64,000 nucleotides of DNA from Alkanindiges hydrocarboniclasticus (GTDB lineage: Bacteria > Pseudomonadota > Gammaproteobacteria > Pseudomonadales > Moraxellaceae): assembly GCF_001982605.1 (NCBI RefSeq), contig NZ_MLCN01000027.1, forward strand, positions 1 to 64,000, given 5' to 3'. A program made the position numbers and the translations under genes. Each line of letters starts with the position of its first letter. The stretch's first letter is position 1. Shown in pieces: positions 26,018 to 34,600 of the stretch. A model generated the notes under the pieces. That model saw only the letters and a program-made list of their open reading frames with translations. It ran no database searches and was not told the origin of the DNA.

Positions 26018-27049
26018 TTAAAATAATAATTGATCTCTGTACGCTTCAGGACTCATACCAGCCAGTACCTTAAAGGCCCGTGCAAAGTTTGATGATGAGG
26101 AGTAACCCAGTTCATATGCGATCTGGGTAATGCTATCCGAAGAATTCTCAAGTCGTTGCTTGGCCCTTACAATAATCACTTGTTTTTTAATATAATTAAA
26201 ATCTGTATTTTTCTTGCGCAGTTGGCGCTGCAATGTTTTGGTTGATACATGCAGCAGGCTGGCACATTCTGCCAGCGTTGGCATTTGATATGCATTCATC
26301 AATACGCTTTCGATCCATGCCGGAAAATCCTGTCCATGGGTAATTTCCTTCATTTGTTCCTGACATCTCAACTCCACTGCCTTTAAAGTCATCTCGTCAG
26401 CCAGTGGTAATTTATAGTCAAGCAATGTCTGACTTAAAATGAGTTTTAATCCCGGTTTATGCAATGCATTAAAATGAAATATTGCTGAGGTTAAATGTTT
26501 AAATTTAGGCAAGTGTCGCGGCTGCGGTATGGATAAAAAAATGTGATAGTTTGAGATATTCTGGTTAAGTAGCTCGTTGATATTATTCTGTAATGCCACG
26601 GCAATGGCTTCAATATGGAAATTCAGGCTAAGTGGTTGCATCACCAGTTCCGGTTCAATCAGCAATTCCATGTGGTTTTGCTCATTGTAATGAATGGATG
26701 CCTTAAAGCTGGGCATGATTAAGCTGAAGTAACGGGTGACAAGCTTAATGGCATGTTCAATAGTGCCACAGGTTAAAATTGCATAACCCACCAGACTATG
26801 CGAGCTTAAGTGTAAGGAACGGCCTAGTTCAAACGCCAGATCATGGTTAGCCGGATAGCTTAAACAATACTGAACAAATTTTTCTACCTGTTCCACCGAT
26901 ACCTTGAGATCAGGTTCGGCAACAAACTTCTCAATATCAATATTAAGCTCATCGAACAGGGCCTGCGTGGAAATACCCCTTGAGACAATGAGTTCAAGTA
27001 ATCTTAAATAATAGCGCACCGGAATGAGCGGAATGGTTTTATTGATCAT
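26018..27049 (-). CDS. AraC-family regulator of the alkane genes (AlkR-like)
   Basis: A 343-residue transcription factor with an N-terminal effector domain of the arabinose-binding type 2 class and a C-terminal double helix-turn-helix. The latter shows PTLAECASLLHVSTKTLQRQ and SITQIAYELGYSSSSNFARA, ending in GMSPEAYRDQ. It lies 177 bases after the rubredoxin gene on the same strand. In Acinetobacter baylyi an AraC-family protein, AlkR, activates the alkane hydroxylase gene, so the same role is inferred. By eye it is more AT-rich than flanking core genes. An array of 16-bp-phased octamers lies upstream of its start. Confidence 0.8.
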   Translation of the reverse strand: MINKTIPLIPVRYYLRLLELIVSRGISTQALFDELNIDIEKFVAEPDLKVSVEQVEKFVQYCLSYPANHDLAFELGRSLHLSSHSLVGYAILTCGTIEHAIKLVTRYFSLIMPSFKASIHYNEQNHMELLIEPELVMQPLSLNFHIEAIAVALQNNINELLNQNISNYHIFLSIPQPRHLPKFKHLTSAIFHFNALHKPGLKLILSQTLLDYKLPLADEMTLKAVELRCQEQMKEITHGQDFPAWIESVLMNAYQMPTLAECASLLHVSTKTLQRQLRKKNTDFNYIKKQVIIVRAKQRLENSSDSITQIAYELGYSSSSNFARAFKVLAGMSPEAYRDQLLF

Positions 27050-27135
27050 TTTAGTATGATGTTGAGGCAGGTTTAAGGGAATGATTTAAACCGCTGAGCA
27101 TGTAGAAATGTCCAGCGGCTGCGTTAGACTTTGTT

Positions 27136-27254
27136 CACTTCAATTTTTTCCCATGTCAATTTTTGATCATTTCAAGCCGTAAGCACTTCAAATTTTAAAC
27201 TTTAGCTATCTCAATGTTTGTCCATTTCAAAGCACTATCATTTCAAAATCCGCT
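27136..27254. repeat. array of seven octamers in 16-bp phase
   Basis: Seven copies of CAYTTCAA or close variants start at 27136, 27152, 27168, 27184, 27207, 27223 and 27239. The step is 16 bp except for one of 23 bp. The bases between the octamers are not conserved. The array fills the rubredoxin-AraC spacer and runs over the end of the rubredoxin gene. Read on the coding strand of these genes the octamer is TTGAARTG. Confidence 0.7.
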
Positions 27255-27391
27255 TTGCTGACACCACAGTCAGGACATGACCAGTGTTCGGAAATATCTT
27301 CCCAGCGCGTACCGGCATCAATCCCTTCTTCTGGCCAGCCCAGTGCTTCATCATAAATCCAGCCACAAACAATGCACTGATATTTTTTCAT
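27227..27391 (-). CDS. rubA: rubredoxin
   Basis: A 54-residue iron protein that carries electrons to the alkane hydroxylase. Its two knuckles are CIVCGWIYD (Cys6, Cys9) and [11 protein letters not shown] (Cys39, Cys42), with the usual [10 protein letters not shown] middle. This is the AlkG2/RubA-like single-domain form able to pair with AlkB. It starts seven bases after the alkane monooxygenase stop with a GAGAGC ribosome site, so the two genes form one operon. Its last codons lie inside the octamer array. A rubredoxin reductase is not in the window. Confidence 0.95.
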   Translation of the reverse strand: MKKYQCIVCGWIYDEALGWPEEGIDAGTRWEDISEHWSCPDCGVSKADFEMIVL

Positions 27392-27398
27392 GCTGCTC

Positions 27399-28616
27399 TC
27401 ATTGTGCCAGCGTCACTGGTTGGGTGGTATGTTTAAATAAGGACGCGTACTTGTTTAACAGCAGTTTACGCGCTTTGGGATAAATATTCAGTTTGTCTAT
27501 TTGACCCTCATAGTGCTGAATTACCCGTTCATCCATGAGTTTAAACCACCAGTTTGGAATCAGGGCGGGCAACACCATGCTGGCATAACCGGCAGGCAAC
27601 TGCGGTACATTGGCATAATGGCGCAGCGACTGAAAACTGCGGGCAGGATACGCATGATGATCGGAATGACGCTGGAGCTGGTATAGCAGCACATTACTGA
27701 ACATGCTGTTATTGTTCCAGCTATGCTCTGGCATGGTTCGCGCATAACGCCCATTGCCCAGCTCCTCCCGTTTCAGGCCATAATGTTCCATATAATTAAC
27801 TGCCTCAAACAACGTGATACCGCACATTGCCTGCGTAAGCTGGGTTGGAATAATCCGGGTACCAAAGCATTTCAGCATAAGCAGATGGTAAGCTGCACTA
27901 ATGGCCCAGCCGTGCATCAGTTCATTGTCCAGCGACCAGAACTGTTTGCCCTTGCGCTCCAAGCGGCGGGTTTCAATCTCTATGGCAGACTTAAAGCTGC
28001 CCACTACGGTACGGGGCCAGAACTGCCAGAAGCTTTCACCCAGTTGAGAGGATGCCGGGTCTTCCGGAGTAGCCACGCGGCGGTGATGCCCATACGGATG
28101 CTCAATGCGAAAATGGTTGTAGCCGGTTGGGGCCAGACACAAATGCGATAAGTAGTGTTCCAGCTTGCCCGGCTTATGACTTAATTCATGGGCAGTATTG
28201 ATGGCAACACCGTTGACCACGCCCAACAGGTGACCAAATAAAATCCGGTCTGTCAGTGGTGTGGTTTCCCTGCTGGCAATGTAGTTACCATAAAAATTGG
28301 CAGCCAGTTGAAAAGGAATAAATAATTTCACCACACGGGCATAATAGGGATCATGTTCCAGCGCCGCAATTGCCTCTTCAGGCGGGTTATCAGGGTCTTC
28401 ACCCATGGCTTTATCAATGGCTGGAATAATCAGATGCAACGCCAAAGGGCCAGTAGCAGCAAATACTTTCCGGGTTATTTTTGGGCCAAACTGGTAACCC
28501 AGAAAAGCCGCATTGGCAATATTGGGCACCACCAGCCCCAATAGCCATAGCCTCCGTTTGTTATCGCTGAATTTGACAGCGGACTTAGCTGAATTAATAG
28601 AGGTTTTCGCGTTCAT
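27399..28616 (-). CDS. alkB: alkane 1-monooxygenase
   Basis: An integral-membrane di-iron enzyme that hydroxylates the terminal carbon of n-alkanes (called alkM in Acinetobacter). The 405-residue protein has all histidine motifs: HELSH (143-147), EHPYGHH (172-178), the AlkB signature NYMEHYGL (274-281) and LQRHSDHH (314-321), plus several hydrophobic helices. The ATG at 28616 has GGAG at a normal distance; a GTG at 28628 is the alternative. Rubredoxin follows and a probable AraC activator lies beyond, so the unit imports electrons and regulation together. Confidence 0.96.
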   Translation of the reverse strand: MNAKTSINSAKSAVKFSDNKRRLWLLGLVVPNIANAAFLGYQFGPKITRKVFAATGPLALHLIIPAIDKAMGEDPDNPPEEAIAALEHDPYYARVVKLFIPFQLAANFYGNYIASRETTPLTDRILFGHLLGVVNGVAINTAHELSHKPGKLEHYLSHLCLAPTGYNHFRIEHPYGHHRRVATPEDPASSQLGESFWQFWPRTVVGSFKSAIEIETRRLERKGKQFWSLDNELMHGWAISAAYHLLMLKCFGTRIIPTQLTQAMCGITLFEAVNYMEHYGLKREELGNGRYARTMPEHSWNNNSMFSNVLLYQLQRHSDHHAYPARSFQSLRHYANVPQLPAGYASMVLPALIPNWWFKLMDERVIQHYEGQIDKLNIYPKARKLLLNKYASLFKHTTQPVTLAQ

Positions 28617-28800
28617 CACCGGCTCCACAACTTGTTATCTTGGGCTTGATAAAACCAATTGTGGCCGTTAAACAGGCTTGCTGAAATTCATTAAACGACA
28701 TTTATCATTCATTTTAAGACACCTTGTCATTTAATGGTGTGTGTTCTTTCGAGTACGTTGCAAATCCGGTTATTAGCTGACAGCAGGATTTTTATGCTGT

Positions 28801-28830
28801 ACAAATACAAAGCCGGTTTGATCAACCGGC
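28801..28830 (-). terminator. intrinsic terminator after the solute-binding protein gene
   Basis: On the minus strand, a perfect 7-bp stem (GCCGGTT with AACCGGC) with a 5-base loop is followed by a T-rich tract. It lies 38 bases past the gene at 28868 and about 180 bases upstream of alkB. Confidence 0.75.
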
Positions 28831-28867
28831 CAGTGGATGTAAATTGTGGCTTGCTAATCTTGACCCG

Positions 28868-30112
28868 TTATTCCTCATTCATGCTGCATTCATAGTTGGT
28901 TGGCTCAAACTTGCAGCGTACCCGCTTTAAAAACTGCATCATGGTTTTATCGTAGTAACCTTCCTTGGTCATGGCAATGCGTGCTTCACGCATCATTTTC
29001 AGATAACCCGGCTTGTCGGTACTGGGCACATCCATCCAGTATTTAACGGGAATGTCATTTTCGGTTTGATACACAAAGTCGTAGGCTGGTGCAAGGTTAA
29101 GCGAACTGACCTCCCGTACAATCTGGCCGAGGCCATCCGGAAACTTGCCACGGTGCATCATGAGCACGCCCGTCACCTGCATCAGTGGAAAACGGATAAT
29201 GGCACCCTGTATCTGCCCATCCGGGCCAGTCATGCCTTTGGCCAGCTCCATGGGTTTAAAGATAAGCGCTGGCCCAGCCATCACCTGCACCTCGCCATTG
29301 TTAAATTTGCCGCCCACAGAGGTAAAATCCACAGCTACCGGCTGGGCACCTACCCGCTGTACCAGTTTGGCCTGTGATTTATCAAAATCAAATACCGCCA
29401 CTTTCTTACCTGCTGCCTTGGCCAGCGTATTAATCTTGCGGTCATTGACCATAATGTAGGCGGCACCCAGCGGAATGATACCCACCACCTCATAGTCCTT
29501 ATTGGTCATGCGGCTGGCAAATTCAGGCCGTGACAGCAAGCTGATGGCTTCGGACAATTGCTTGTAGGTGAGAATACCGCCAATGGCGTCCATGCTGCCG
29601 GTAAAGGAATTAAACTGGCGCGCACGAATATTGCTCATGCCGGCGCCATCACATTTTTTCATTTTAAAATCTTCGGCCAGCACACGCTCATCGCTATACA
29701 CGCGGATTTTGGTTTCGGTACTGGCGCTTTTTTTCAGTTTGGGATAACCCAGATCAATGCGCAAGGTGAGCGGATTAATCATGGTGACATTCAGGTTAAT
29801 GCCAATGTCCTTGGCCATGCGGGTGTATTTGGGCACTTCCGTCAGGTAACTCATGGCCTGTTTGAAACTTTCCCCCTTGGGACCGTCCGGTGAATACACA
29901 CACAAGGTGACTTGTTTGGGGATTTTTTGCCACGTTGCCGGATTGTCCATCAGCTTTTGAATACGGCCAATCACCGACTGGCTCAGTTGCGGCTCAGGTT
30001 TGCTGGCAGGTGCCGCAAATGCTGTTGCAGGTAATAGTACGGGAGCAAAAGCTGCACATAACATACTGCTGCATATTAGGTTTTTTGAGGCAAACTGCTT
30101 GAGATTTTTCAT
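28868..30112 (-). CDS. periplasmic solute-binding protein (DUF6091/AdeT-like)
   Basis: A 414-residue exported protein with a signal peptide (basic MKNLKQFASKN, hydrophobic core, AFA-A cleavage). The body looks like a DctP/TRAP-type solute-binding fold: a first domain with TLCVYSPDGPKGESFKQAMSY, a second with KKVAVFDFDKSQAKLVQ and MAGPALIFKPMEL, and a C-terminal helical region. Acinetobacter has related proteins named AdeT and annotated as putative solute-binding or RND-associated proteins. Cys residues near the end (RCKFEPTNYEC) may form a disulfide. No permease gene is adjacent. Ligand unknown; proximity to alkB suggests a lipid-like or hydrocarbon-related compound, but this is speculation. 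Confidence 0.65.
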   Translation of the reverse strand: MKNLKQFASKNLICSSMLCAAFAPVLLPATAFAAPASKPEPQLSQSVIGRIQKLMDNPATWQKIPKQVTLCVYSPDGPKGESFKQAMSYLTEVPKYTRMAKDIGINLNVTMINPLTLRIDLGYPKLKKSASTETKIRVYSDERVLAEDFKMKKCDGAGMSNIRARQFNSFTGSMDAIGGILTYKQLSEAISLLSRPEFASRMTNKDYEVVGIIPLGAAYIMVNDRKINTLAKAAGKKVAVFDFDKSQAKLVQRVGAQPVAVDFTSVGGKFNNGEVQVMAGPALIFKPMELAKGMTGPDGQIQGAIIRFPLMQVTGVLMMHRGKFPDGLGQIVREVSSLNLAPAYDFVYQTENDIPVKYWMDVPSTDKPGYLKMMREARIAMTKEGYYDKTMMQFLKRVRCKFEPTNYECSMNEE

Positions 30113-30464
30113 TATTTTACATCCTGCTTGGCTAATCCTTCAGCAGGATTAAAGCATGCCTTGTGGGCGGCCACATTGACACTTGCATAACGAAGCACCT
30201 GAGAGTTTGGTCAATAGGACGACTGCCTGAATTGATTTCAGGGGTTGTCAGACCCAAATAAAATGCCGGCAGCTCAATTTTTATTGATTGGGACAGGCTC
30301 ACTTGGGCATGATACAGAGGCAGCGCGTCATTACTTGACGCCAGCTAATATTTATTTATGCATTCTGCGTGGCCAACTGCTTTTATTATTTTCCAGATTG
30401 GTTAGTATTTTAGTCAGGCCAATTTATCTTACCGATTTTACAAATAATTTTTACAGGCATATCA
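30113..30464. promoter_or_regulatory. divergent intergenic region between the solute-binding protein and SWIM operon
   Basis: This 352-base spacer must hold the promoters for both divergent transcripts. It is AT-rich toward the SWIM gene, which has AGG seven bases before its ATG at 30465. I could not assign -35/-10 boxes with confidence and saw no convincing operator. A small open frame here has no ribosome site. Confidence 0.5.
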
Positions 30465-31790
30465 ATGCTAATGACAATTACTGCCGAACAGGCACAACAA
30501 GCAATTCCTGATGCCAACTCACAAAAAGCAGCAAAAAAACTGTCCAGATGTGAAGATTGGCACAATAAGGGAGCATCCAGCGAACAATGGATCTGGGGTG
30601 AAATTACCGGTAGCGCCATTTACCAAAGTGCGGTGTTTTTACCTGAACTGAAGTTTGAATGCAGTTGCCCCAGCTTTAAACGTCCCTGTAAACATGCGCT
30701 TGGCCTGCTGCTCTGCTATGTTGATCATCAAATCTTGTTTCCCATGGTGGATGAACAGCCTGAGCGGGTTAAAAAATGGATTGAGAAAAAACACAAGGCC
30801 AGTCAGAAAGCCACTAGCAGCGAACCCGCCAAGGCAGTTGATCCGGAAGCACGCGCCAAGCGCCTGGCTGCACGCGAGAAAAAAGTGGACGATGGCATCG
30901 GCACCCTTGAAGTCTGGTTGCATGATCTGGTTCGGTTGGGGTTAGCCAAGGCCAGACAGGACAGCTATAGTTTATTTAACCAGATTAGTACACGCCTAAC
31001 TGATGCTCAGGCCACCGGTTTGCTGGCATGGATTGAGGCGCTGCATACGGCCCTGTTTACAGAGCACTGGCAACAAGACAGCCTGAACTGGCTGGGACGT
31101 TTAAATCTGGTGGTACACCTGTGGCAGCGACGCTCACAACTTGATCCGCTGTTACAGGCTGAGTTACGCCAGTTGATTGGTTTTACAATGACATCTGACC
31201 AGTTGGCCACTTTACCCTTCGAAAAAAAACATTACTGGACGCTGGGACATAAAATTGGTGCGCTAAATGATGGTAAGGGCCGTTATCGTCGCCAGTGGCT
31301 ATGGCAGCCCGAACAACAGCAGCCTGCCCTGCTTCTGGATTTTGAGATTGGCTCATTCACCCATTTTCCACTGGCGTTACCGCTTGGCCAGTTACAGCCA
31401 CTGGCGCTGCAATTTTACCCGTCTTCTGTGCCTTGCCGTGCCAAACTGGCTGAGCAGCCCAGTACCATTGCTTTCTCCAATGACAGCATTCCCCAAGGTG
31501 CATTTGCCCATTTTGAACAGGCATTACAGCACCACGCCAGCCGTCTAAGCCACAATCCGTTGATGACGCAAGAATGCTGGCTGGTAGAGAATTTATACTT
31601 GCATCTGATTGATAACAGGGTCTATGCGGTGGATCAGCAACAAGCCCTATTGCCGTTAAGCATTCAGGACCACTGGAAGTTAATGGCGGCTGTAGGCGAT
31701 CAGGCATTTTTACTGGCGGCTGAATGGAACGGGCAGCAACTGGATGTGCTGAGTGTATGGCAGAACAATCAAATGAGTTGTTTTTATTAA
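30465..31790 (+). CDS. SWIM zinc-finger protein (YehQ-like), first gene of the MoxR-VWA operon
   Basis: A 441-residue cytosolic protein. The SWIM motif CxCx6CxH is at residues 66-77 (CSCPSFKRPCKH), a zinc-binding module thought to contact DNA or protein. A charged linker (about 105-140, Lys/Glu/Ala-rich) leads to a helical C-terminal part of unknown fold. SWIM proteins of this type occur with DUF5691, MoxR, DUF5682 and VWA genes in many bacteria, and E. coli YehQ is a relative. The five genes here have short gaps or overlaps and one strand, so it is likely the operon's first product. Confidence 0.85.
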   Translation: MLMTITAEQAQQAIPDANSQKAAKKLSRCEDWHNKGASSEQWIWGEITGSAIYQSAVFLPELKFECSCPSFKRPCKHALGLLLCYVDHQILFPMVDEQPERVKKWIEKKHKASQKATSSEPAKAVDPEARAKRLAAREKKVDDGIGTLEVWLHDLVRLGLAKARQDSYSLFNQISTRLTDAQATGLLAWIEALHTALFTEHWQQDSLNWLGRLNLVVHLWQRRSQLDPLLQAELRQLIGFTMTSDQLATLPFEKKHYWTLGHKIGALNDGKGRYRRQWLWQPEQQQPALLLDFEIGSFTHFPLALPLGQLQPLALQFYPSSVPCRAKLAEQPSTIAFSNDSIPQGAFAHFEQALQHHASRLSHNPLMTQECWLVENLYLHLIDNRVYAVDQQQALLPLSIQDHWKLMAAVGDQAFLLAAEWNGQQLDVLSVWQNNQMSCFY

Positions 31791-31818
31791 TAACCACAAA
31801 TTAAAGAGTACAAAAAAG

Positions 31819-33408
31819 ATGAGTACATTTGCCCATGAGCTAGGGCTACAACTGACTCTGGGAAGCCAGTTTAACAAGCCTCTTAATATTCCATCTGACG
31901 TAAAAGCCCTGCTTAAAGATGATATCACCGAGGGCGACAAGGAACAGTATTTGCTGCAACTGCTGTCGGCATGGACGCTGTATCAGGATGCTGGCTTTCA
32001 GCCCGTTACGCTTTCATTGGATCATCCCCGAACAATTTCACGTGCTGATCCAGAATCATTAATTGTGGTTGCCGAGCCAGTGCAGCACATTTTTAAACGC
32101 TATTTTGCTGAAAAAAGCGAACGCCAGCGCTTAAATTTCCCCAAAATTCTGTGGACTTACTGGATACAGGCTACCCGGCAGCAGCAAGGCAAGATTCCTA
32201 ATGCCTTATTGGTGGACTTTTTATCTGCGCTGTATAGTGATCAACGTGCCGATGTGCTGCATTTGCTTAGCTCACGGGCCTTGTGGCTTGGCCAGCATAA
32301 CCCGGAATGGCAATGGACAGCAGCAGCACAATCCATCACGCTGGATGCTACAGGGCAACTGGATGCGGCAACGCAACAACTCTGGCTGAGTGCCGATAAA
32401 TCAGTTCGTGTGTTGCTATTACAACGGTTGCGCCAGCTTGACCCCATGCTGGGCTTACAACAATTACAATTGGTCTGGGACAGTATTGACGCTGAACAAC
32501 GCGAAAACCTTGTTCAATGCTTGGCAGCACAATTGTCAGAAGCTGATGTTGCGTTTTTACAACAGGTATTTGGCACTGATCGTAGCCGCGTGGTCAAACA
32601 AAGTAGCGCCTATTTATTGAGCCGCTTGCCGCAAAGTGACTTTTACCAGCAGTTGGTAAGTATCTTTAATCAATCGGTAAACTACCAGAATAGCGAACAA
32701 GCGCTTGAATTTGAACTGCCCGAAACATTGCTAAAACAGCTTAAAGAACAATCACTGGATGGTAAAGGCAGCAAAATCCTGTCTGGCAATCAGCAGAAAA
32801 CCGGCGAAAAAGCACAAACCATTGCGTTTTTATGCAGCCTGTTTCCACTGGATTGCTGGTCAAATTTGATTGCTGATGCGCACCAGTGCTTTAGTGCCAT
32901 AAAAAAATGTATCTGGGCGGATAGCATTCTGGCTGGATTGCGTTTGGCCATCATTCACCAGCAGCGTCAGGACTGGGCAACCACATTATTCCAGCACCAG
33001 CAAGGCTTACTGATTCATCACGACGCCACCGATGAACAAAGCCAGTTACTGGCGCTGCTCTCACCCGAACAGCGTGAAAAAATCATGCTACTGCAATGCC
33101 AGAATTTTAAGTCTGGTCATTATCACGACAGCACCCGACAAGTATGGGATCAGTTTTTTGCTGAGCAAATCAGGCAAGTCAAAAATTTGGATGACTCGGC
33201 ACAAGGTTTTATCTCTGAACTGCTTGCAGATGAGTGCCTGACATTTATTCAAACCCATGACAAATACACCCATACCTGTGCGTGGCTAAAAGATTTTCTG
33301 GTCTTATGCGCCTCTCCCCAATGGATGAACAGGCACTTAACTCACTTTGAACCCGATGAGTTGCCACTGTGGCATACCCGACAACAGTTAACCCAAATCA
33401 GTCCTTAA
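31819..33408 (+). CDS. DUF5691-like helical-repeat protein
   Basis: A 529-residue protein with no signal peptide or membrane segment. The middle (about 190-290) has a HEAT-like pattern of paired helices, with RVLLLQRLRQLDPMLGLQQL, ENLVQCLAAQLSEADVAFLQ and RSRVVKQSSAYLLSRLPQS, which matches what I recall of the DUF5691 family (W..R..L...DP...; ADE.FL...DR...VR..A..LL..LP.S). The role is unknown; helical repeats suggest a scaffold for partners. It follows the SWIM gene by 28 bases and precedes the AAA+ gene by 62. The Pfam assignment is from memory. Confidence 0.7.
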   Translation: MSTFAHELGLQLTLGSQFNKPLNIPSDVKALLKDDITEGDKEQYLLQLLSAWTLYQDAGFQPVTLSLDHPRTISRADPESLIVVAEPVQHIFKRYFAEKSERQRLNFPKILWTYWIQATRQQQGKIPNALLVDFLSALYSDQRADVLHLLSSRALWLGQHNPEWQWTAAAQSITLDATGQLDAATQQLWLSADKSVRVLLLQRLRQLDPMLGLQQLQLVWDSIDAEQRENLVQCLAAQLSEADVAFLQQVFGTDRSRVVKQSSAYLLSRLPQSDFYQQLVSIFNQSVNYQNSEQALEFELPETLLKQLKEQSLDGKGSKILSGNQQKTGEKAQTIAFLCSLFPLDCWSNLIADAHQCFSAIKKCIWADSILAGLRLAIIHQQRQDWATTLFQHQQGLLIHHDATDEQSQLLALLSPEQREKIMLLQCQNFKSGHYHDSTRQVWDQFFAEQIRQVKNLDDSAQGFISELLADECLTFIQTHDKYTHTCAWLKDFLVLCASPQWMNRHLTHFEPDELPLWHTRQQLTQISP

Positions 33409-33470
33409 TCAGACTGGCTATTTATTCATAAACACCAATTGACCAGACAACGAAAAACAAGGAACACCTC

Positions 33471-34550
33471 ATGAACGATATTCTGCGCGCCAAGGCTGAA
33501 ATACAATTTGCCCACGAGCTAACCGCCCTGCGTGAACATGATCACCATGTCCGTCCACCACAGTGGCAGTTGTCCCCGCAAGCTGTGGTGGACTACCTGA
33601 TGGGCAAAACACTGGCTGATGGTACGGTGATTACGCCCAAATACATTGGTAACCGTCGCCTGATGGAAATTGCGGTTGCTACCTTGGCCACGGATCGCGC
33701 TTTATTGTTGCTGGGCGTTCCCGGAACCGCCAAATCCTGGGTATCTGAACACTTGGCTGCTGCCATTTCTGGCAATAGTGGCTTGCTGATTCAGGGCACA
33801 GCAGGCACCAGTGAAGACAGTTTGCGTTATAGCTGGAATTATGCGCTGTTACTGGCCAAAGGCCCAAGTACAGAAGCACTGATTCAAAGCCCAATGCTGA
33901 ACGCCATGCAGGCAGGCAAGATTGCCCGGATTGAAGAACTCACCCGTATCCCTGCTGACGTACAGGACACCCTGATTACCCTGCTGTCAGAAAAAACCCT
34001 GCCGGTGCCGGAACTGGGGATTGATTATCAGGCGGTTAAAGGCTTTAGCGTGATTGCCACGGCCAATAACCGTGACAAAGGGGTGAATGAACTATCGTCG
34101 GCCTTAAAGCGCCGTTTTAATACGGTAATTCTGCCCTCACCTGCCAGCGTGGAAGAGGAAGTCCAGATTGTGCAGCAGCGGGTGGCTTCACTGGGTAAAA
34201 CACTGGAGCTGCCTGAAATTGCCCCGGTGGATGAACAAATTATAAAGCTGGTGACCATATTCCGGGAGTTACGGCATGGTGCCACGCTGGACGGCAAACA
34301 AAAACTTAAAGCGCCAAGCGGTACGTTGTCTACTGCTGAGGCCATCTCGGTAATGAGTCAGGGCTGGGCCATGGCGGCGCATTTTGGCAATGGAACGGTT
34401 AATGCCGACGATCTGGCAGCGGGCCTACAGGGTGCTATTTTAAAAGACCCGGTACAGGATCAACTGCCCTGGAAGGAATATCTGGAAACCGTAGTAAAGG
34501 AACGTGAAGGCTGGCAAGACCTGTATCGTGCCTGTCGTGAGCTGGGTTAA
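33471..34550 (+). CDS. MoxR-type AAA+ ATPase (YehL-like)
   Basis: A 359-residue ATPase. Walker A is GVPGTAKS (82-89), the Walker B region is GKIARIEELTRIP (149-161) with an Glu-Glu pair where most MoxR proteins have Asp-Glu, sensor 1 is ATANNRDKG (197-204) and the arginine finger region is ALKRRFN (211-217). MoxR ATPases work with VWA proteins as chaperones or remodelling machines that insert metal cofactors or load substrates. The partner VWA gene is two genes downstream. Length and motif style match E. coli YehL. AGGAA precedes the ATG. Confidence 0.9.
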   Translation: MNDILRAKAEIQFAHELTALREHDHHVRPPQWQLSPQAVVDYLMGKTLADGTVITPKYIGNRRLMEIAVATLATDRALLLLGVPGTAKSWVSEHLAAAISGNSGLLIQGTAGTSEDSLRYSWNYALLLAKGPSTEALIQSPMLNAMQAGKIARIEELTRIPADVQDTLITLLSEKTLPVPELGIDYQAVKGFSVIATANNRDKGVNELSSALKRRFNTVILPSPASVEEEVQIVQQRVASLGKTLELPEIAPVDEQIIKLVTIFRELRHGATLDGKQKLKAPSGTLSTAEAISVMSQGWAMAAHFGNGTVNADDLAAGLQGAILKDPVQDQLPWKEYLETVVKEREGWQDLYRACRELG

Positions 34551-34600
34551 TTCCCTGCTACACAGATGGGTTGGCATATTGGTTAAAACAGGACATCAAC

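Noticed and set aside
27136-27254. Octamer array considered as a CRISPR array
   Set aside because: The repeat is only 8 bases, the interval 8 bases, and no cas gene is present.
30245-30511. 88-residue open frame in the divergent spacer before the SWIM gene
   Set aside because: It overlaps the SWIM start in another frame, has no ribosome site and no recognisable content.
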